From contig JAQMRL010000001.1 in NCBI GenBank assembly GCA_035578175.1, forward strand, positions 372,427,720 through 372,491,719: 64,000 nucleotides of DNA, given 5' to 3'. Within the stretch, counting starts at the first letter, position 1; every line of letters starts with the position of its first letter. The position numbers and the translations under genes were made by a program. Source of the stretch: Catonia carolina (lineage: Eukaryota > Arthropoda > Insecta > Hemiptera > Achilidae). Below are positions 1-11,287 of the stretch, piece after piece. The notes under the pieces were generated by a model. That model was not told where the DNA came from, did no database searches, and saw only the letters and a program-made list of their open reading frames with translations.

Positions 1-755
1 CACAAAGGCGGATAAATTAACATGATTTTTTTATTCATATTTAAAGATATTTCATTATCTGATTATAAGAAAATAACAGAGGCGGATGATTTAGCATGAT
101 ATCTTTATAATTATTTAAGGATATTTCAGTATCTGATTATAAGAAAGTACTTGTAAATAACAGCAGAGGTGGATGAATCAGCATGATTTCTTCATAAATA
201 TTTAAAGATATTTCAATATTTGTTATGAGTTATTGAAAATTACGACATATTGGGATGAATGAGCATGATTTCTTAATCATTATTTAAAGATATTTCAGTA
301 TCTGATTATAAGTAATTGAAAATAATAAAAGAGATGGATGAACCAGCATGATTTCTTCATCATTATTTGAGGATATTTTAGTATTTGGTTATTAGTTATT
401 GAAAATAACAATAGAGGCAGGTGAATCAGCATGATTTCTTCATTATTTTGAGGATATTTTACTATCTATTTATTAGTTATTGAAAATAACAACAGAGGCT
501 GAGGAATCAGCATGATTTCTTCATCATTATTTAAAGATATTTTATTATCTGGTTATAAGTAATTGAAAAAAACAACAGAGGCAGATAAATCAGAATGATT
601 TCGTTATTATTATTTTAAGATATTTTAGTATCTGGTTATAAGTTATGGAAAATAACAACAGAGGTGGATGAATCAGCAAGATTTCTTTATGTTTATTTAA
701 AGATATTTCAGTATCTGATTATAAATAATTGAATTTAACAACAGAGGCGGATGAA
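1..755. repeat. Minisatellite/satellite array, period about 83 bp
   Basis: About nine diverged tandem units, each with the core GAATCAGCATGATTTCTTC, then ATTTAAAGATATTTCAGTAT, then TGATTATAAG. Units begin near 8, 82, 168, 250, 333, 416, 498, 580 and 664; a tenth starts near 746 and decays at once. The array runs off the left edge, so its true length is unknown. Unit length is mostly 82-87 bp, with one short unit at the start. It has no coding content. Confidence 0.9.
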
Positions 756-1554
756 GTACTAGACAATAATTATTAATAATAGAAGTAATTTTATATAAAA
801 GATTCAAGATTTAGAAGATATTAAAAAAGAATTGTTTATATGTACGAAAAATTATTCAAAAAACTTTTAAAATAAATTTATTATGTAAACACTTTCTGTA
901 ATAAACTTAATTTTTATTGAAATTGTTTATGAATCATTTAAGTATTAAGTGTTTCAGGAATCCGTTTCAGAGGTTTTTGTATATTTATTGCTCCATCAGA
1001 CGGATGATGAGGTTGAAGGGTACTGTAGGGTCCTTATCATTTTAGAATAATTTTAAATACTAATTTATATAAATACTAGGTAATATTAATTATAAACTAA
1101 TATTATTATAATCAATAATTATGAATTATAAACTAATATTATTATTATTATTAGTCGTAAAACTCCCAAAGTGGAAGACGCTAAGTAAAGATGGTTCAGT
1201 TTTGGGGTTTCTTGTTCTTTTTATTTGCTCACCAGTTTTTCATTTCTTGCAAGAATATTATTATTATTAATCAATAATTATTAATTATAAATACTAATAT
1301 AATTTTAATACATTTTAAAGTAATTTGACAAACAAAACCTTAGAACAGGTGAATTTTTTAAATTTTTGGAATGTAGATGGTTCTCATGTGCAGACATTAG
1401 ATGGACATACGATGTAGAAGTTAGAACAAAATTCATGGGCTTATCTGCATAAATTAAAAACGTAAATTCGCTTCCAATGTATTTTTTTTTAAGTGATGAG
1501 GCCTGTATAAGCCTTAGGCTTGTGCGTAGGTAATAATATGTGGTGATTAACAGA
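756..1554. other. AT-rich non-coding stretch
   Basis: No gene recognised. There is a local duplication of a TATAAACTAATATTATTAT-like segment near 1090 and 1125. The patch at 1150-1250 is slightly more GC-rich but has no recognisable coding or repeat identity. Confidence 0.5.
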
Positions 1555-1642
1555 TGAAAAATATTTTAGAAATGACCGGAAATCGAACCCGGGACCCCGG
1601 CATAGTAGCCAGTTGCACTGACCACTACATCACGGGCCGGCG
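1555..1642 (-). repeat. tRNA-like SINE head
   Basis: On the minus strand this reads as a tRNA-like module: an A-box-like stretch GATGTAGTGGTCAGTGC and a B-box-like GGGTTCGATTTCC about 35 bases further on. No tRNA cloverleaf or 3' end is intact. The body would lie to the left (about 1480-1555). It is a degraded tRNA-derived SINE, not a tRNA gene; its body does not match the other SINE families here. Confidence 0.6.
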
Positions 1643-1960
1643 TAATGGGAATTCTATTAACTCCTAAATTCTACAGAGTTTTACCGAACGGATTTTTATA
1701 ATTTTTACATGGTTTTGAAAGTATTCTTTTCTGATTTGCCCAAAAGTTCCAAAATTGAAATTCTTGCTAATATGAGCTTCATTTTAAAAAATGAAAAAGA
1801 TTTTGTTTACAACGTAGCACGTAGCGGTAATACAGCGTAATATAATGTGGTTTGCCCATATTTACCTCCTCCGTAGTCATAAATATTCCATAAGCATATA
1901 GGATATGTGCAGTTCTCGTCTCATCACAACACATTCAGTCAATAGAATGTATGTTAATGT

Positions 1961-2072
1961 TGTTTTGTATGTACGAGTAGTTATAGTTTAAAACCATTCT
2001 CTTCAGGGGGAAACTATGTTTTGTATGTACGAGTAGTTATAGTTTAAAACCATTCTCTTCAGGGGGAAACTA
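1961..2072. repeat. Perfect 56-bp tandem duplication
   Basis: Two identical 56-bp units, 1961-2016 and 2017-2072, each beginning TGTTTTGTATGTACGAGTAG and ending near CAGGGGGAAACTA. Identity is complete by eye, so the duplication is recent or is an assembly artefact. Confidence 0.92.
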
Positions 2073-2208
2073 TCATACTACTGTGCTTTAGTCGTTACTC
2101 ACCTTTCTTCTAAGAACGGTTAAGTTTGTTGTTAACTTAAGGTGAGACTGTACTTTGTATCCCGCCAATGTTAAATTTGCAATTTTTAGGTACATTTTTC
2201 ATAGGAAT

Positions 2209-2597
2209 GGTTGTTGTTTAGGTCATCAGCCGAAAGGCTGGTTTGAACCTGCAGAGGTTTTACTAAGTAAAACGAGGAGTAAGGTGGTTTGCCATGCCTT
2301 CCTCATTGAGTGGAACATACGCTTATCAGCATGCCGGGCCCTCTGAAAAGCACGTTTTTCACTCTGCGAATGACACCTTCACTTCATTCACTTCACAGGG
2401 TCTGGCTGTATAATTAAATTCATTACTTTAAGAGCAGATAACTCTGATTAATATCTTTTAAACCTACCTCTTTTGTTCTTAAATTAATCAGTCATTTAAT
2501 TGGCTGACCATATAATAAGAAACAGAAGTATTTATTTTAGCCCTGCAACGAGCAGATTGGGTGTAAATAATTTGACACTATCTGTCTGTTATAGGCA
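2209..2597 (-). mobile_element. RepA copy 1, ~390-bp non-coding retroposon
   Basis: First of four long RepA copies (others 6070-6415, 41071-41466, 43710-44107; partial 58121-58250). Read on the minus strand it runs from TGCCTATAACAG to a 3' hairpin, CAGCC...GGCTG, then ATGACCTAAACAACAACC. The (CAA)n tail fixes the retroposon orientation. There are no terminal inverted repeats and no coding frame. The GGTTTGAACC beside the hairpin resembles a pol III B box but sits at the wrong end, so it is probably part of the tail structure. Likely a SINE or LINE-tail derivative. Confidence 0.75.
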
Positions 2598-2604
2598 GAG
2601 GATT

Positions 2605-3240
2605 GGTTAAAGATAAGAAAATGAAACATTACACACTTATCGATGTTGGGTTTCTCTAGCTACTGGATTTTTTTCAATTTTATCTGTAGGGCCATAAAAT
2701 TAAAAAAATAATGAATAACAAAGAATTTTTACAAATTTCTACAATTTTTGCATATTACTAATTTTAGGAGTATTTGAAGAAGTCATAAATATGCCAGTAT
2801 GTGTGCATGTACAACTGGTAAAAATTTCTACATGGCAGGTTTAATGATTTCCGAGAAAAATGTACCTAAATGTAAAAAATATAAATTTCTAGGAACAGAC
2901 AAAAAACAAAAAGGCACAAATCAAAAACAAAATGTACACAAACATGCAAATTTCCAATTAACAGTTGGTTACAAAGCTGAACCAACAGTTTTGAGAATAT
3001 TTTAAACAGTATGTGCAGATATTTAAAACAACTGAAATTCCCTTTACACTAAAACGATAAGTATAAAATAATGAAAAATATTTGTTCATGGTACCATGAT
3101 AATTTTGCCGGGTAAACCTGCTAAATACTTAATTTTTGATTAAAATAGTTTTTTACGTAATTTAATCTCTTTCTGGTAGATCTAGGCCTGAAGTACTGAA
3201 AAACATAAAACACCAAAAATCTAAATTTTCAGTCAAAACC
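2605..3240. other. Non-coding, nothing recognised
   Basis: AT-rich sequence. A 68-codon open frame at 2799-3005 has no domain, no codon bias signal and no homologue I recognise. Confidence 0.5.
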
Positions 3241-3254
3241 ATCGACAGTCTCAC

Positions 3255-3690
3255 CTTAAACAATTTATGTATGAATAGGGATTTGAAACCCAAGATAATT
3301 GTAGACCATTGCGCGAACTTATTCGCACGAGTCCACTATGCTAGTAAATTATATACCTTAAGGAAAACTCTGGTCGGTAAAGTAAGGAAGGAGATGATTA
3401 AACGTTTTGTTAAAACTTCAATTCTGCCAGTTTTAGTATGTGATACGGAGTGTTGGAACGTGACTGCTTAGAAAATATCGTCGTAAGAGGCTGCTGAGAT
3501 GAGACTTTAAACACCTTTACCATAGTATGGGCCTTCTACTACAAAAAGAAAAGAAATTTAAGTATCCGGTTGAACCGTCATATCAATAATATTTGGAAAT
3601 AGTTAGAGGAAAGAGTGTTATAGATAGGCTCACATAACAACCGGAATGTCCAACTTAATAGCTTTAGAGTACACTGCTATGAACAAAAAC
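3255..3690 (+). pseudogene. Degraded LINE reverse transcriptase C-terminal fragment
   Basis: A 66-codon frame (3271-3471) shows the post-RT pattern of insect non-LTR elements: a VRKEMIKRFVKTSILPVLV block followed by CDTECWNVTA. This corresponds to the usual 'lkt.vwsvllYG.ECWTlt' block. It stops at 3471, but the following AAGAGGCTGCTGAGATGAGA matches the expected 'eAAEMR' stretch and recurs at 21247-21266 in another LINE fragment. No YADD core, endonuclease or tail remains. It is an old 5'- and 3'-truncated copy of unassigned clade. Confidence 0.65.
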
Positions 3691-3726
3691 ATTTATCACA
3701 ACTCGATGTACCCTTCCGTACACCGC

Positions 3727-3945
3727 TCTCGTCTAGGTGGACGAGAAACCCTACTCTAGGTACTCACTCACTCTCTCTCTCTCCCTCTCTCTCTCTCTCT
3801 TATTTGTTTTTGTCTTTGTCTCTGTTGCACTTATGCTTTGGTTTTGTTATTGTTATACTTTTTTGTCGGAATGTGTTAGTAGAGGGGCAGAGGCAATGTG
3901 CAGTCCTACATACCTCTACTCCTTTCTTCCCCCCCCCCCGTAGTT
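3727..3945. repeat. CT-rich microsatellite and poly-C tract
   Basis: (CT)n with minor interruptions lies at about 3768-3800, followed by T/G-rich low-complexity DNA and a run of C near 3932-3941. Open frames here on both strands are by-products of the simple sequence. Confidence 0.85.
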
Positions 3946-4039
3946 TGTAACGGTTATTCAGCCCGGTTGTTACACGGGCGTAGCTGTACAATCTTTGGTG
4001 CAGTCGTAAGATGATTGAAAACCCAAAACAAGTGTATAC

Positions 4040-4345
4040 TTAAGAGCTATTTGGACAATGTAGAATAGTAGAAACAAGATACGAATTGGAACTGTAAAGA
4101 TGGGTTTTTTGCAGAAGTAGTAGAATCTCTAGATTAGTGAGAGGAATGTGGACATAAGGGAAATGTTGAGGAAGTTGGATACGACGGTGGATGAAACTGA
4201 GAAGAGGCGGTTGGTGTGGTTTGGTCATGTGCAGAGGATGGGAGGATGGGAGAGGATAATTGGCTAAGAAGTATTGGCAAAAGCATGAGCGACAACCTGA
4301 AACATAAGATAAACCAGTATACCTTGGACAATTCAAATTGGCGCA
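4040..4345 (+). pseudogene. LINE 3'-terminal coding remnant
   Basis: The plus-strand frame contains RNVDIREMLRKLDTTVDE and then KRRLVWFGHVQRM. This is the C-terminal signature that follows the RT domain in many insect LINEs ('rRL.WyGHvqRM...'). In-frame stops follow (for example TAA near 4265). Only the extreme C-terminus is present, so clade and length cannot be set. It may belong to the same ancient insertion as the 3255-3690 fragment, with low-complexity DNA between. Confidence 0.65.
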
Positions 4346-5066
4346 AGCCGCTTCGGTGTTAATCTACTCCTCTCTTCAACCCTCGCCGTGCAACGACGCT
4401 ACAGTCACAAAAGTATACACAATCTCTACTGTGTACAATCTCTACTGTAATGCGCGACTCACGCACTATCACTACGGTTGTTTTCACTGTTGTTTTTAAT
4501 AATAATCTGTCCGACATAATAATGTGACTAATATTTTGTTTTCATATATGATTTTCTGTTTATTATAATATCTTCAGACCAATTTGTTTAGTTGCGTGCG
4601 TCTGTAGAGAATAGTTAAGTGAGTTTTTGTAGTTTAGTTCTTGTAATTTATAATTTAAATTTTTTCTGGGACAAATTAAATACATATATTTTAAAATGAA
4701 ATAATTATTTGTAAGTTTCTCCATTGTAATAAGGTTGTAGGCATTTGCGTACATTAAAATTTGTTGACCTTGTTGAAAGAATAGGTTATGGACATACTTT
4801 ATGCGGAATTATGTGTACACGTAGAGCAAGAGTTGTGACATTTCGAATAGTCCACAGTATACCGGACGATATGCTCTGTAGGAATTTGGAGGATGGAGAC
4901 TGGGAAAATAGAAATCGGTGGCTGTTAGGATGCAAGAGACAGCATAGGCTGTAAGAAATCTCACTTAAAAACGTATTTGATAACCTAGAAAGAGATCTGC
5001 ATCCTAACGTCTTTACGAAATTGCAAATTGTATAGTTTAAAGTTGGAGTAAGTCATGCAGCATAAC
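4346..5066. other. Non-coding, nothing recognised
   Basis: AT-rich with a short CTACTGTGTACAATCTCTACTGT duplication near 4420-4450. A 69-codon frame at 4745-4954 is unassigned. Confidence 0.5.
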
Positions 5067-5070
5067 CTTT

Positions 5071-5207
5071 ATTACTTTTTCTTGTCTATACATACGAATA
5101 TATGGGAAGGAAAGTATTGTTTTCATGTAGATTTTTCGAAATGAGTTTTTACCATATCTACACGTTTTCAGACCCCCTGAACCCAAAAAACATGTTTTTA
5201 GCGATTG

Positions 5208-5254
<47 letters not shown>

Positions 5255-6056
5255 TGTGTGTGTGAACAGAATATGTCAAGAGCGGAACATCGTACGAACT
5301 TGAAACTTGAAACTTAAGTTGCATACCACTACCGGACGCGACATGAACATTTTCAGCAAAATCGGTCAACAGGAAGTAGTAGTTTATTCGTGTCATTTTT
5401 CATTTTTTTGTGATTTTCTCAAAAACTGGTCCTACGATTTTTTTTTAAAAATCACCTGGTTTGTTAAATTTTTTAATCTCTACAAGGGTAGGAGCCATGC
5501 TTGCTGAAATTCTTGGTGAGGTTTTCAAGTAAAAAAACTGTTTTTCTAAGGTTACGGCTTTAATATGCATTTTAGCGCAAAAATTTATAGCTATATTAAA
5601 ACAATTTAGAAAATTTAAAATTCTACAACTTTTATTTCAAACAATTTTTTGTATAACGCTTAGTTTAGTAGTAATTAGCGATTTTCGGTTTTTTTCTCAC
5701 GAAAACGTGTGAATAATCAATTTTTTTAAGATTTCGGTTTTAGTATGCATTTTACGACAAAAAAGTATAATCAAATTCATAGGAAATTAAAAGATCTAAA
5801 ACTTTTATTTATAGCATTTTTCTCTATAGAGCCTAGTTTAGCGTGAAAGAGTGATTTTCCGTATTTTTAAGCCAAACTGGGGTTGATTTTAATTTTGCTC
5901 TTTCACTCATGATTAAAACTAGGTTATGTTTATTGAGGTTAGTTTTTTGTTGATTTCTAATGTTTTATTACTAATGTTAACATTATTGTTAATTAGTTGT
6001 ATTGGCAAGAGAAAGTTGTGTGAGTGTTTCACACCAGATTTTTTTATAACTCAAGT
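5071..6056 (+). mobile_element. RepB copy A, ~0.95-kb repeat with TG tract
   Basis: One of three long copies (others 56458-57346 and 60446-61386). It starts with a short imperfect palindrome around CTATAC...GTATAT..GGAAGGAAAGTA. A block ending GACCCCCTGAACCC, a pure (TG)n tract at about 5210-5264 and a GAACATTTTCA..AAAATCGGTCAAC block follow. It ends with TGTGTGAGTGTTTCACACC. No coding frame is shared between copies, so it is a non-autonomous element of unknown class. RepA copy 2 follows 14 bases later. Confidence 0.75.
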
Positions 6057-6069
6057 TGAAATGCTCATC

Positions 6070-6415
6070 TTGTTGTTAGGTCATCAGCGAAAAGGCTGGT
6101 TTGAACCTCTAGAGTCTTTACTAAGTAAAACAAGGAGTAAGGTGGTTTACAATTACCATCCTCACTGAGTAGAAAAGTATGCCCTCTGAAAAGCATCTAC
6201 TCCGTTCACCACACGGTGTAGCTGTATAATGAAATTCATTACTCTCCGAGGAGATAATTCTGACTAGTGTTTTTTACACCTCTACCTCTTCTATTCTTAA
6301 ATGCTTCAGATATAATTGGCTGATCATGTGATAAGAAATAGAACTATTTTTTGTAGCCCTGAAACTAGCAGGTCGAGTGCAAATAATTTAACATTCCATC
6401 TGCCTGTTATGGGCG
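6070..6415 (-). mobile_element. RepA copy 2
   Basis: Minus-strand copy of the ~390-bp RepA retroposon. The AACAACAAG tail and the hairpin CAGCC..GCTG are at its left edge (6070-6098), and the far end GCCCATAACAGG is at about 6403-6415. It has an internal deletion of about 45 bp compared with copy 1, in the GCTTTTCAGAGG...AATGAAGTG region. Confidence 0.75.
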
Positions 6416-6701
6416 CATGTCTAATATATTTATCGATCAAATTATTATTGATCTATGGCATTAGAATCCAGTAAAATTACATGTAAATTAATTAATTACA
6501 TGTAAAATTACAATGTACCATGACCAACTCCATAGCTAAGTGATTACCTGTTACACTACAAACGAAAGATTCCTAAATTTCAATTTCCGGCTATGGTCTG
6601 GAATTTGATTAAAGTTATTCACCGTACCATATAAGTCATTAATGACCAAGATATGGCTTAAATATTTTAAATGTTTATGTCTCTGTTATTTTCTTTTATA
6701 G

Positions 6702-6900
6702 ATACGTCTGTAAGGAGATGTGGAGTGATCCAGAACATGAGAATTTGTATGGATTAGTATTACTTCTGCTACAGTACCTGATACCTTTATCTGTCCTAAT
6801 TTTCACTTATACCAGCATCGCAGTTGTTGTCTGGGGTAAACACACTCCTGGAGAAGCTGAAACAACACGTGATGTACGTATGGCTCGCTCAAAAAGAAAG
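6702..6900 (+). CDS. Internal exon of a neuropeptide GPCR (RYamide/luqin or NPY-type receptor)
   Basis: A pyrimidine-rich tract and AG at 6700-6701 precede the exon, and GTAAGT begins at 6901. The exon opens with one base completing a split codon and ends on a complete codon. It reads YVCKEMWSDPEHENLYG (end of the second extracellular loop), then TM5 with LLLLQYLIPLSVLIFTYTSI. The third intracellular loop follows, with VWGKHTPGEAE and RDVRMARSKRK. In rhodopsin-type peptide receptors the last stretch lies just before TM6. The GKxTPGEAE..RD.RMARSKRK pattern is what I recall from insect RYamide receptors; an NPF or other NPY-like receptor is the alternative. The protein would sit in the plasma membrane and couple peptide binding to a G protein. 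The other TM exons are not visible here, so flanking introns exceed several kb. Confidence 0.82.
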
Positions 6901-7774
6901 GTAAGTTTTAAATTATCTTATTATTAAAATCTAGTAAGTTATTAATTTTAATTTTTAACGGTCTATCAGTTAAACACTTCAGGGGACACTTCAAATGCCC
7001 TTGTTGTTTGTGTACGTGCATCATTGTCAACCGATCATCATACAAATTTTCTCGTCCAACAGAAGTTACTCAACAACTGAAAGCAACTCTTACCTACTTT
7101 AATTATTAAGCTATCCGGAGGCCTAAAAATATTGATTTGATTTTTTTTGCTTTCATTATTATAATAATAGTTATTCTATCTTCTACATTTCAGAAAAGTC
7201 GATGTTCTCAAAATTATTTGTGTAAGCTATTTAAAGTTTTTCAAATGTTCAATTACTACTTTACATTTTCTATTAGAATAAATAGCGTGGGTAGAATAAA
7301 AATGAGATGCTTGGAAAACTCATCCGTGTTAATGTATACGTTACTGAATAAGTTTAGCGTTGAAAATACTTCAGGCCGACTACATTAATACCGTTCATTC
7401 GTGAAAAGTAGAAATTCTCCGTAGTAGTTTTTAATAGCCGAATAACTGTAAAAAATATTAATGTATTTTTATCAACGTAAGTTAACAGGAATTTTTTTTT
7501 ATGTCCTAAAAATATGTCATCATTAGTATCATTTTACATTAATTTTCACCTGAATATAAATTATAAATTTTCCTCTGCTGTCGATTTATTGAAATTGTTA
7601 TTTCTACTATCTTATTATTCATTAATACAAATAAGAAAAAAAATTTAGTTGTAGCCTACGCTAATAATTTTATGCATATCTATTTATTTGTGGTAACTAA
7701 TTAGTATTAATAATAAAGGAAAAATAATTATGATGACAATATTAAATTGTTTATGAATTACTCTTGGCTATGTA
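6901..7774 (+). other. Probable intron following the receptor exon
   Basis: AT-rich, no second exon recognised. An 83-codon frame at 7137-7388 has no GPCR TM6 motif (no CWxP) and no flanking splice pair that would fit. Confidence 0.45.
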
Positions 7775-8390
7775 CAGGGTGACTTTTAAATATGGAAACA
7801 GCTTTATATTGCGTAACTGAGACGAACTCGGTGGAAGAAGCATATTATGCAGATCTACATAATTTTAGAAATAAAACTTTTGGTGGTTTTGAAATTATTT
7901 TCCCCATATTGGATTAAACCTTATGTTTTTAAATAGGATGGTGGTCAGCTGACACGTCATTTCAATGTGAAATTCAAGGAAAAACAATGGTGCAAACCGT
8001 TTTTTGATAGATGCCTTCGTTTTCGAGTTATAAGCATTCAAAGTTGCAATTTTGGGAAAACTTTGTTAGCAATACAAAAGGTAAAACCCACTGCATAAAC
8101 AATTTTATTTGAATTTTTCAATCATAAAGTATCTATAATAATTTTTTAGTATCTACTAATGAAAAACTTTTCATAAAAAATTTTAACAACTAGACCTAAA
8201 ACTTAATCTTTACTAGCACTATCGAATTTTCCTAATACAAAACCACCAAAATTACAAAATGAAAATACTAAATTTCGAAACCTCCAAAAATTTGGATTTT
8301 TAAAACTACGCTGATCCGCATAAGCTTCTTCCGCTAAGTACCTCTCAATTACCCAATATAAAGTCGTTTTTATACTTAAAAATCACTTTG
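7775..8390. mobile_element. Foldback MITE with ~110-bp imperfect terminal inverted repeats
   Basis: The left arm starts CAGGGTGACTTTTAAATATG (7775) and includes GGAAGAAGCATATTATGCAG. The right arm, read in reverse complement from 8390, starts CAAAGTGATTTTTAAGTATA and includes GGAAGAAGCTTATGCGGATC. The arms match over roughly 110 bp with scattered mismatches. There is no transposase frame and no convincing target-site duplication. Superfamily is not assigned. A diverged single arm of the same family lies at 61490-61600. Confidence 0.75.
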
Positions 8391-9335
8391 CATTTCAAAA
8401 ATTATCTAAGTTACATAAAACCCATAGTACTGAACAAAGTGGATTAACATTTATACTCCTATAATTTTATTTTTTCCCGTAAGATTTTCCTACAAACCTG
8501 AATGAATATCTATTATAAACATAATTATAATAACTGCTCAGGTTTTTGCCTAAGAAGAAAAAGCAAATCTGAATACGCAGTTATTAAGGTTTCTTAAACG
8601 ATAAAGTGATGCTAACAAAAGGTATTTTAGTTAGTATATTGGAAATAGTTTTTGTAAATTATTGAAACTCTACTGCACCGTTAATATAGTAGGTGTGACG
8701 TTTCCGTGCTGTTCGGTAAATATAAAATAACATGCCAGTTGATACGTTGTGGTAACTTCTGTAATATTACAACTTTTTATACCTGTATAAATACAAAGTT
8801 CTCACTTCCTCACTCATTCATCACTGATTCTCTAATTTCCCAATCACTTAGACAGCTGAAATTCAACATATTTGTCCTTTGAATATTAAACAGAAACGTT
8901 AAAGCTTTTACAATTCTATCACTTGCACCTAAAAATAAAAAATTGTGACTATCCAATAGGAATAAGTACAAGGAATATACCTCTCTGAAAGGATATTATT
9001 CTGAAAATCTACATGAGCAATCAAGTGATGCCTAGGAAGATTAGAAGGTAGAGGAAAATCGAGAGAAGTAATTAAACAGTTATTTTATACTGCTCGCCAT
9101 GAAAAAAGTCGATTGACTTTAAAAATTTGAATAGTACACCAAATAAAAGCGCGTCCTTTTTTCCGTTGATTCAAATAGGCCTAACTGATATTTTTTTTAA
9201 GGTAACGGGAGATCTAGATGGAAAATTTACGGATAGAAAATACTCACTCTGATTTTTGTTACTGGGCTTTTTAAAATTCTGATTCTCCATTCAGACTGTA
9301 TATAAAAAATCCGCATCAATTGTGTTAAGGTTCAC
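8391..9335. other. Non-coding, nothing recognised
   Basis: AT-rich sequence without recognisable gene or repeat. It contains one TAGGCCTA octamer at 9176-9183. Confidence 0.5.
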
Positions 9336-9336
9336 A

Positions 9337-10060
9337 GTTTTTTTTTGTCATCAGTCTCTCTCGACTGATTTGATGAAGCTCTCCAAGCTGTTCTACCTTT
9401 CCCATATCGTTTCATATCTACATACCTGCAACACCATACATCTTTTGTAATTTGTTTTAAATATTCTAACCTTTGCTTCCCCCTACAATTCACTCCCTCA
9501 ATATTACCTTTCATTATTGACAGACCAATACCTGGACGTTTTAAGATATGCCCTACTAGCCTATCACTTCTTCTGGTGAGATGCTTCCATACACTTCTTC
9601 TTTCATTCACTCATCTTAGAACCTCTAAATTACTTATTTTGTCCACCCACCTAATCTCTAACATTTTCCTATAACATCACATTTAAAAAGCTTCTATCCT
9701 ATTCCTTTCTACAGCCCCTAACACCCACTTTTCACTCCCGTAAAAATGCTACACTCCAAACATAGTGTTTTAAGAAAATTTTCCTACACTTCAAGATCCT
9801 TCTTCTAGATTGAGCAATTCTACTTTTGACGTCACTTGCGCTTCTACCACCCTTAGTTATTTTACTCCCTTGATAGCAGAATTCCCCAACTTTCTGTATT
9901 TTATCGTTCCCTACTTTTAAATTTCCTATCTCCTTTAAACCACTCTTGATACTACACAACACTTTCGTTTTGCTCTTATTTTCTTGAAGTACTGCTTTCT
10001 TATGCATCCATTTTCATCCATTCCATTTAAAATATCTTTTAGTTCAATAATACTACGATA
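9337..10060 (-). pseudogene. 5'-truncated LINE 3' end (RT C-terminus and hairpin tail)
   Basis: On the minus strand, 9732-10007 holds the post-YADD part of a reverse transcriptase: NKSKTKVLCSIK, VGEFCYQGSKITKGGRS and DVKSRIAQSRRRILK. The frame 9332-9610 holds the C-terminus: RRSDRLVGHILKRPG, IEGVNCRGKQRLEYL and AWRASSNQSRETD. A frameshifted, decayed 120-bp piece joins them, and the two frames do not read through. The coding part ends in the 20-base hairpin ATCAGTC-GAGAGA-GACTGAT (9350-9369), then GAC and a short A run (plus-strand T, 9338-9346). It is a dead copy. The hairpin matters because RepA carries a similar one. Confidence 0.8.
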
Positions 10061-11287
10061 TCAACGGCGAATCTCAGAATTTTGTTGTTTCTTCTTGAAA
10101 CAATAAAAGTTTTTCCTATAAAATGAAAATTTTGGAAGGATATTATTAGAATATTTTGGATTTTTGGTTTCGTTGATTTTCATTCAAGTATTGAAATATG
10201 GCTGCCATTTTTAATGAAATTATACTATATCGGTTCCACGTAAAGATTAAGAAAATGATCTTTGGACTGAACCATGCATTTTTATAACACTATTATATAA
10301 AGCATAGCTTCTTATTTTTATAGTGACCAATAAACAGTTATAGCAGGCCTCGCACATGCTTGCAATAAGACTTCGCGCGCGCAGCCAGCAACCTCAATCG
10401 CGCGCAACCTCAATCGCTAGTGTTAACATATACGATGTCAAAAAATTATGTTACATTTCGATTTTAATGTACGAGGTTACGCGGAAAACTCTTTCCAAAA
10501 TAAAACACTATGATGTATTCAAGATATTTTTTAAATTTTATTTCATATAAAATAAATCTTTTGACAAATTTAATTTTTATTACAGACGAAATATATGAAG
10601 AACGTATTTAAATATGCAAATAACATTGCAAAATATTGCCCGTCATATTAAACAAACCAACATAACAATGATATCCGTTTTATTTTTTATAAAATATTAT
10701 ATTATAAGGCATGTTTGCATTGTTATTTAATATTAAATTATAAAGAAAAAATATGATTATTTCAACTATTTAGAATACGACAATAAATAAAAAAAGTTTT
10801 TTTCCCATTTTTCACAATTCAAAAAAGTTTGTTTCATTTTCTTTATTAAGAAAACGAAACTCATACAAGAACACTTTTTTACAAGATTATGATTACACAG
10901 TAACATACTTTTCTTATTATTTTTAATACAGCAATAATAACTTAAACTTTGTCAGAAGTTTACAAACTAATAATTGTTTACATTTTACCTTTGTTTTATA
11001 CTTGAAAACAAAAACAGCAAAAATACAAATCAATTTATTATGTCTTATGAAATGCTTTTCTTTCTTTTTTGTACTTGTTCACAATATTATTATCTTAACA
11101 GTAGGGTTTTTAAAATCATTTCAGAATATTCTCTTTAAGTTCTTGAATTATGACTACATCAACATGTAATGTTTTTTGTTATTTCCTTAATTATTTATTT
11201 TTCTTAATTAGACAAGATAGACTTTATTTAGGCGTGAAGACAATCTTGAAAGCTTCTAAATTAATATTGTTTTTTTTGTAAATCATA
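10061..11287. other. Non-coding, nothing recognised
   Basis: Very AT-rich apart from a small GC-rich patch at 10365-10425 with alternating CG (CGCGCGCGCAG) and a direct repeat CAACCTCAATCGC at two adjacent places. Confidence 0.5.

Noticed and set aside
4745..4954. 69-codon frame with several Cys and Arg residues
   Set aside because: It vaguely recalls LINE C-terminal regions but matches no block I can name; start is not ATG.
5037..5396. 119-codon minus frame with a Thr-His repeat
   Set aside because: It is the translation of the TG microsatellite within RepB.
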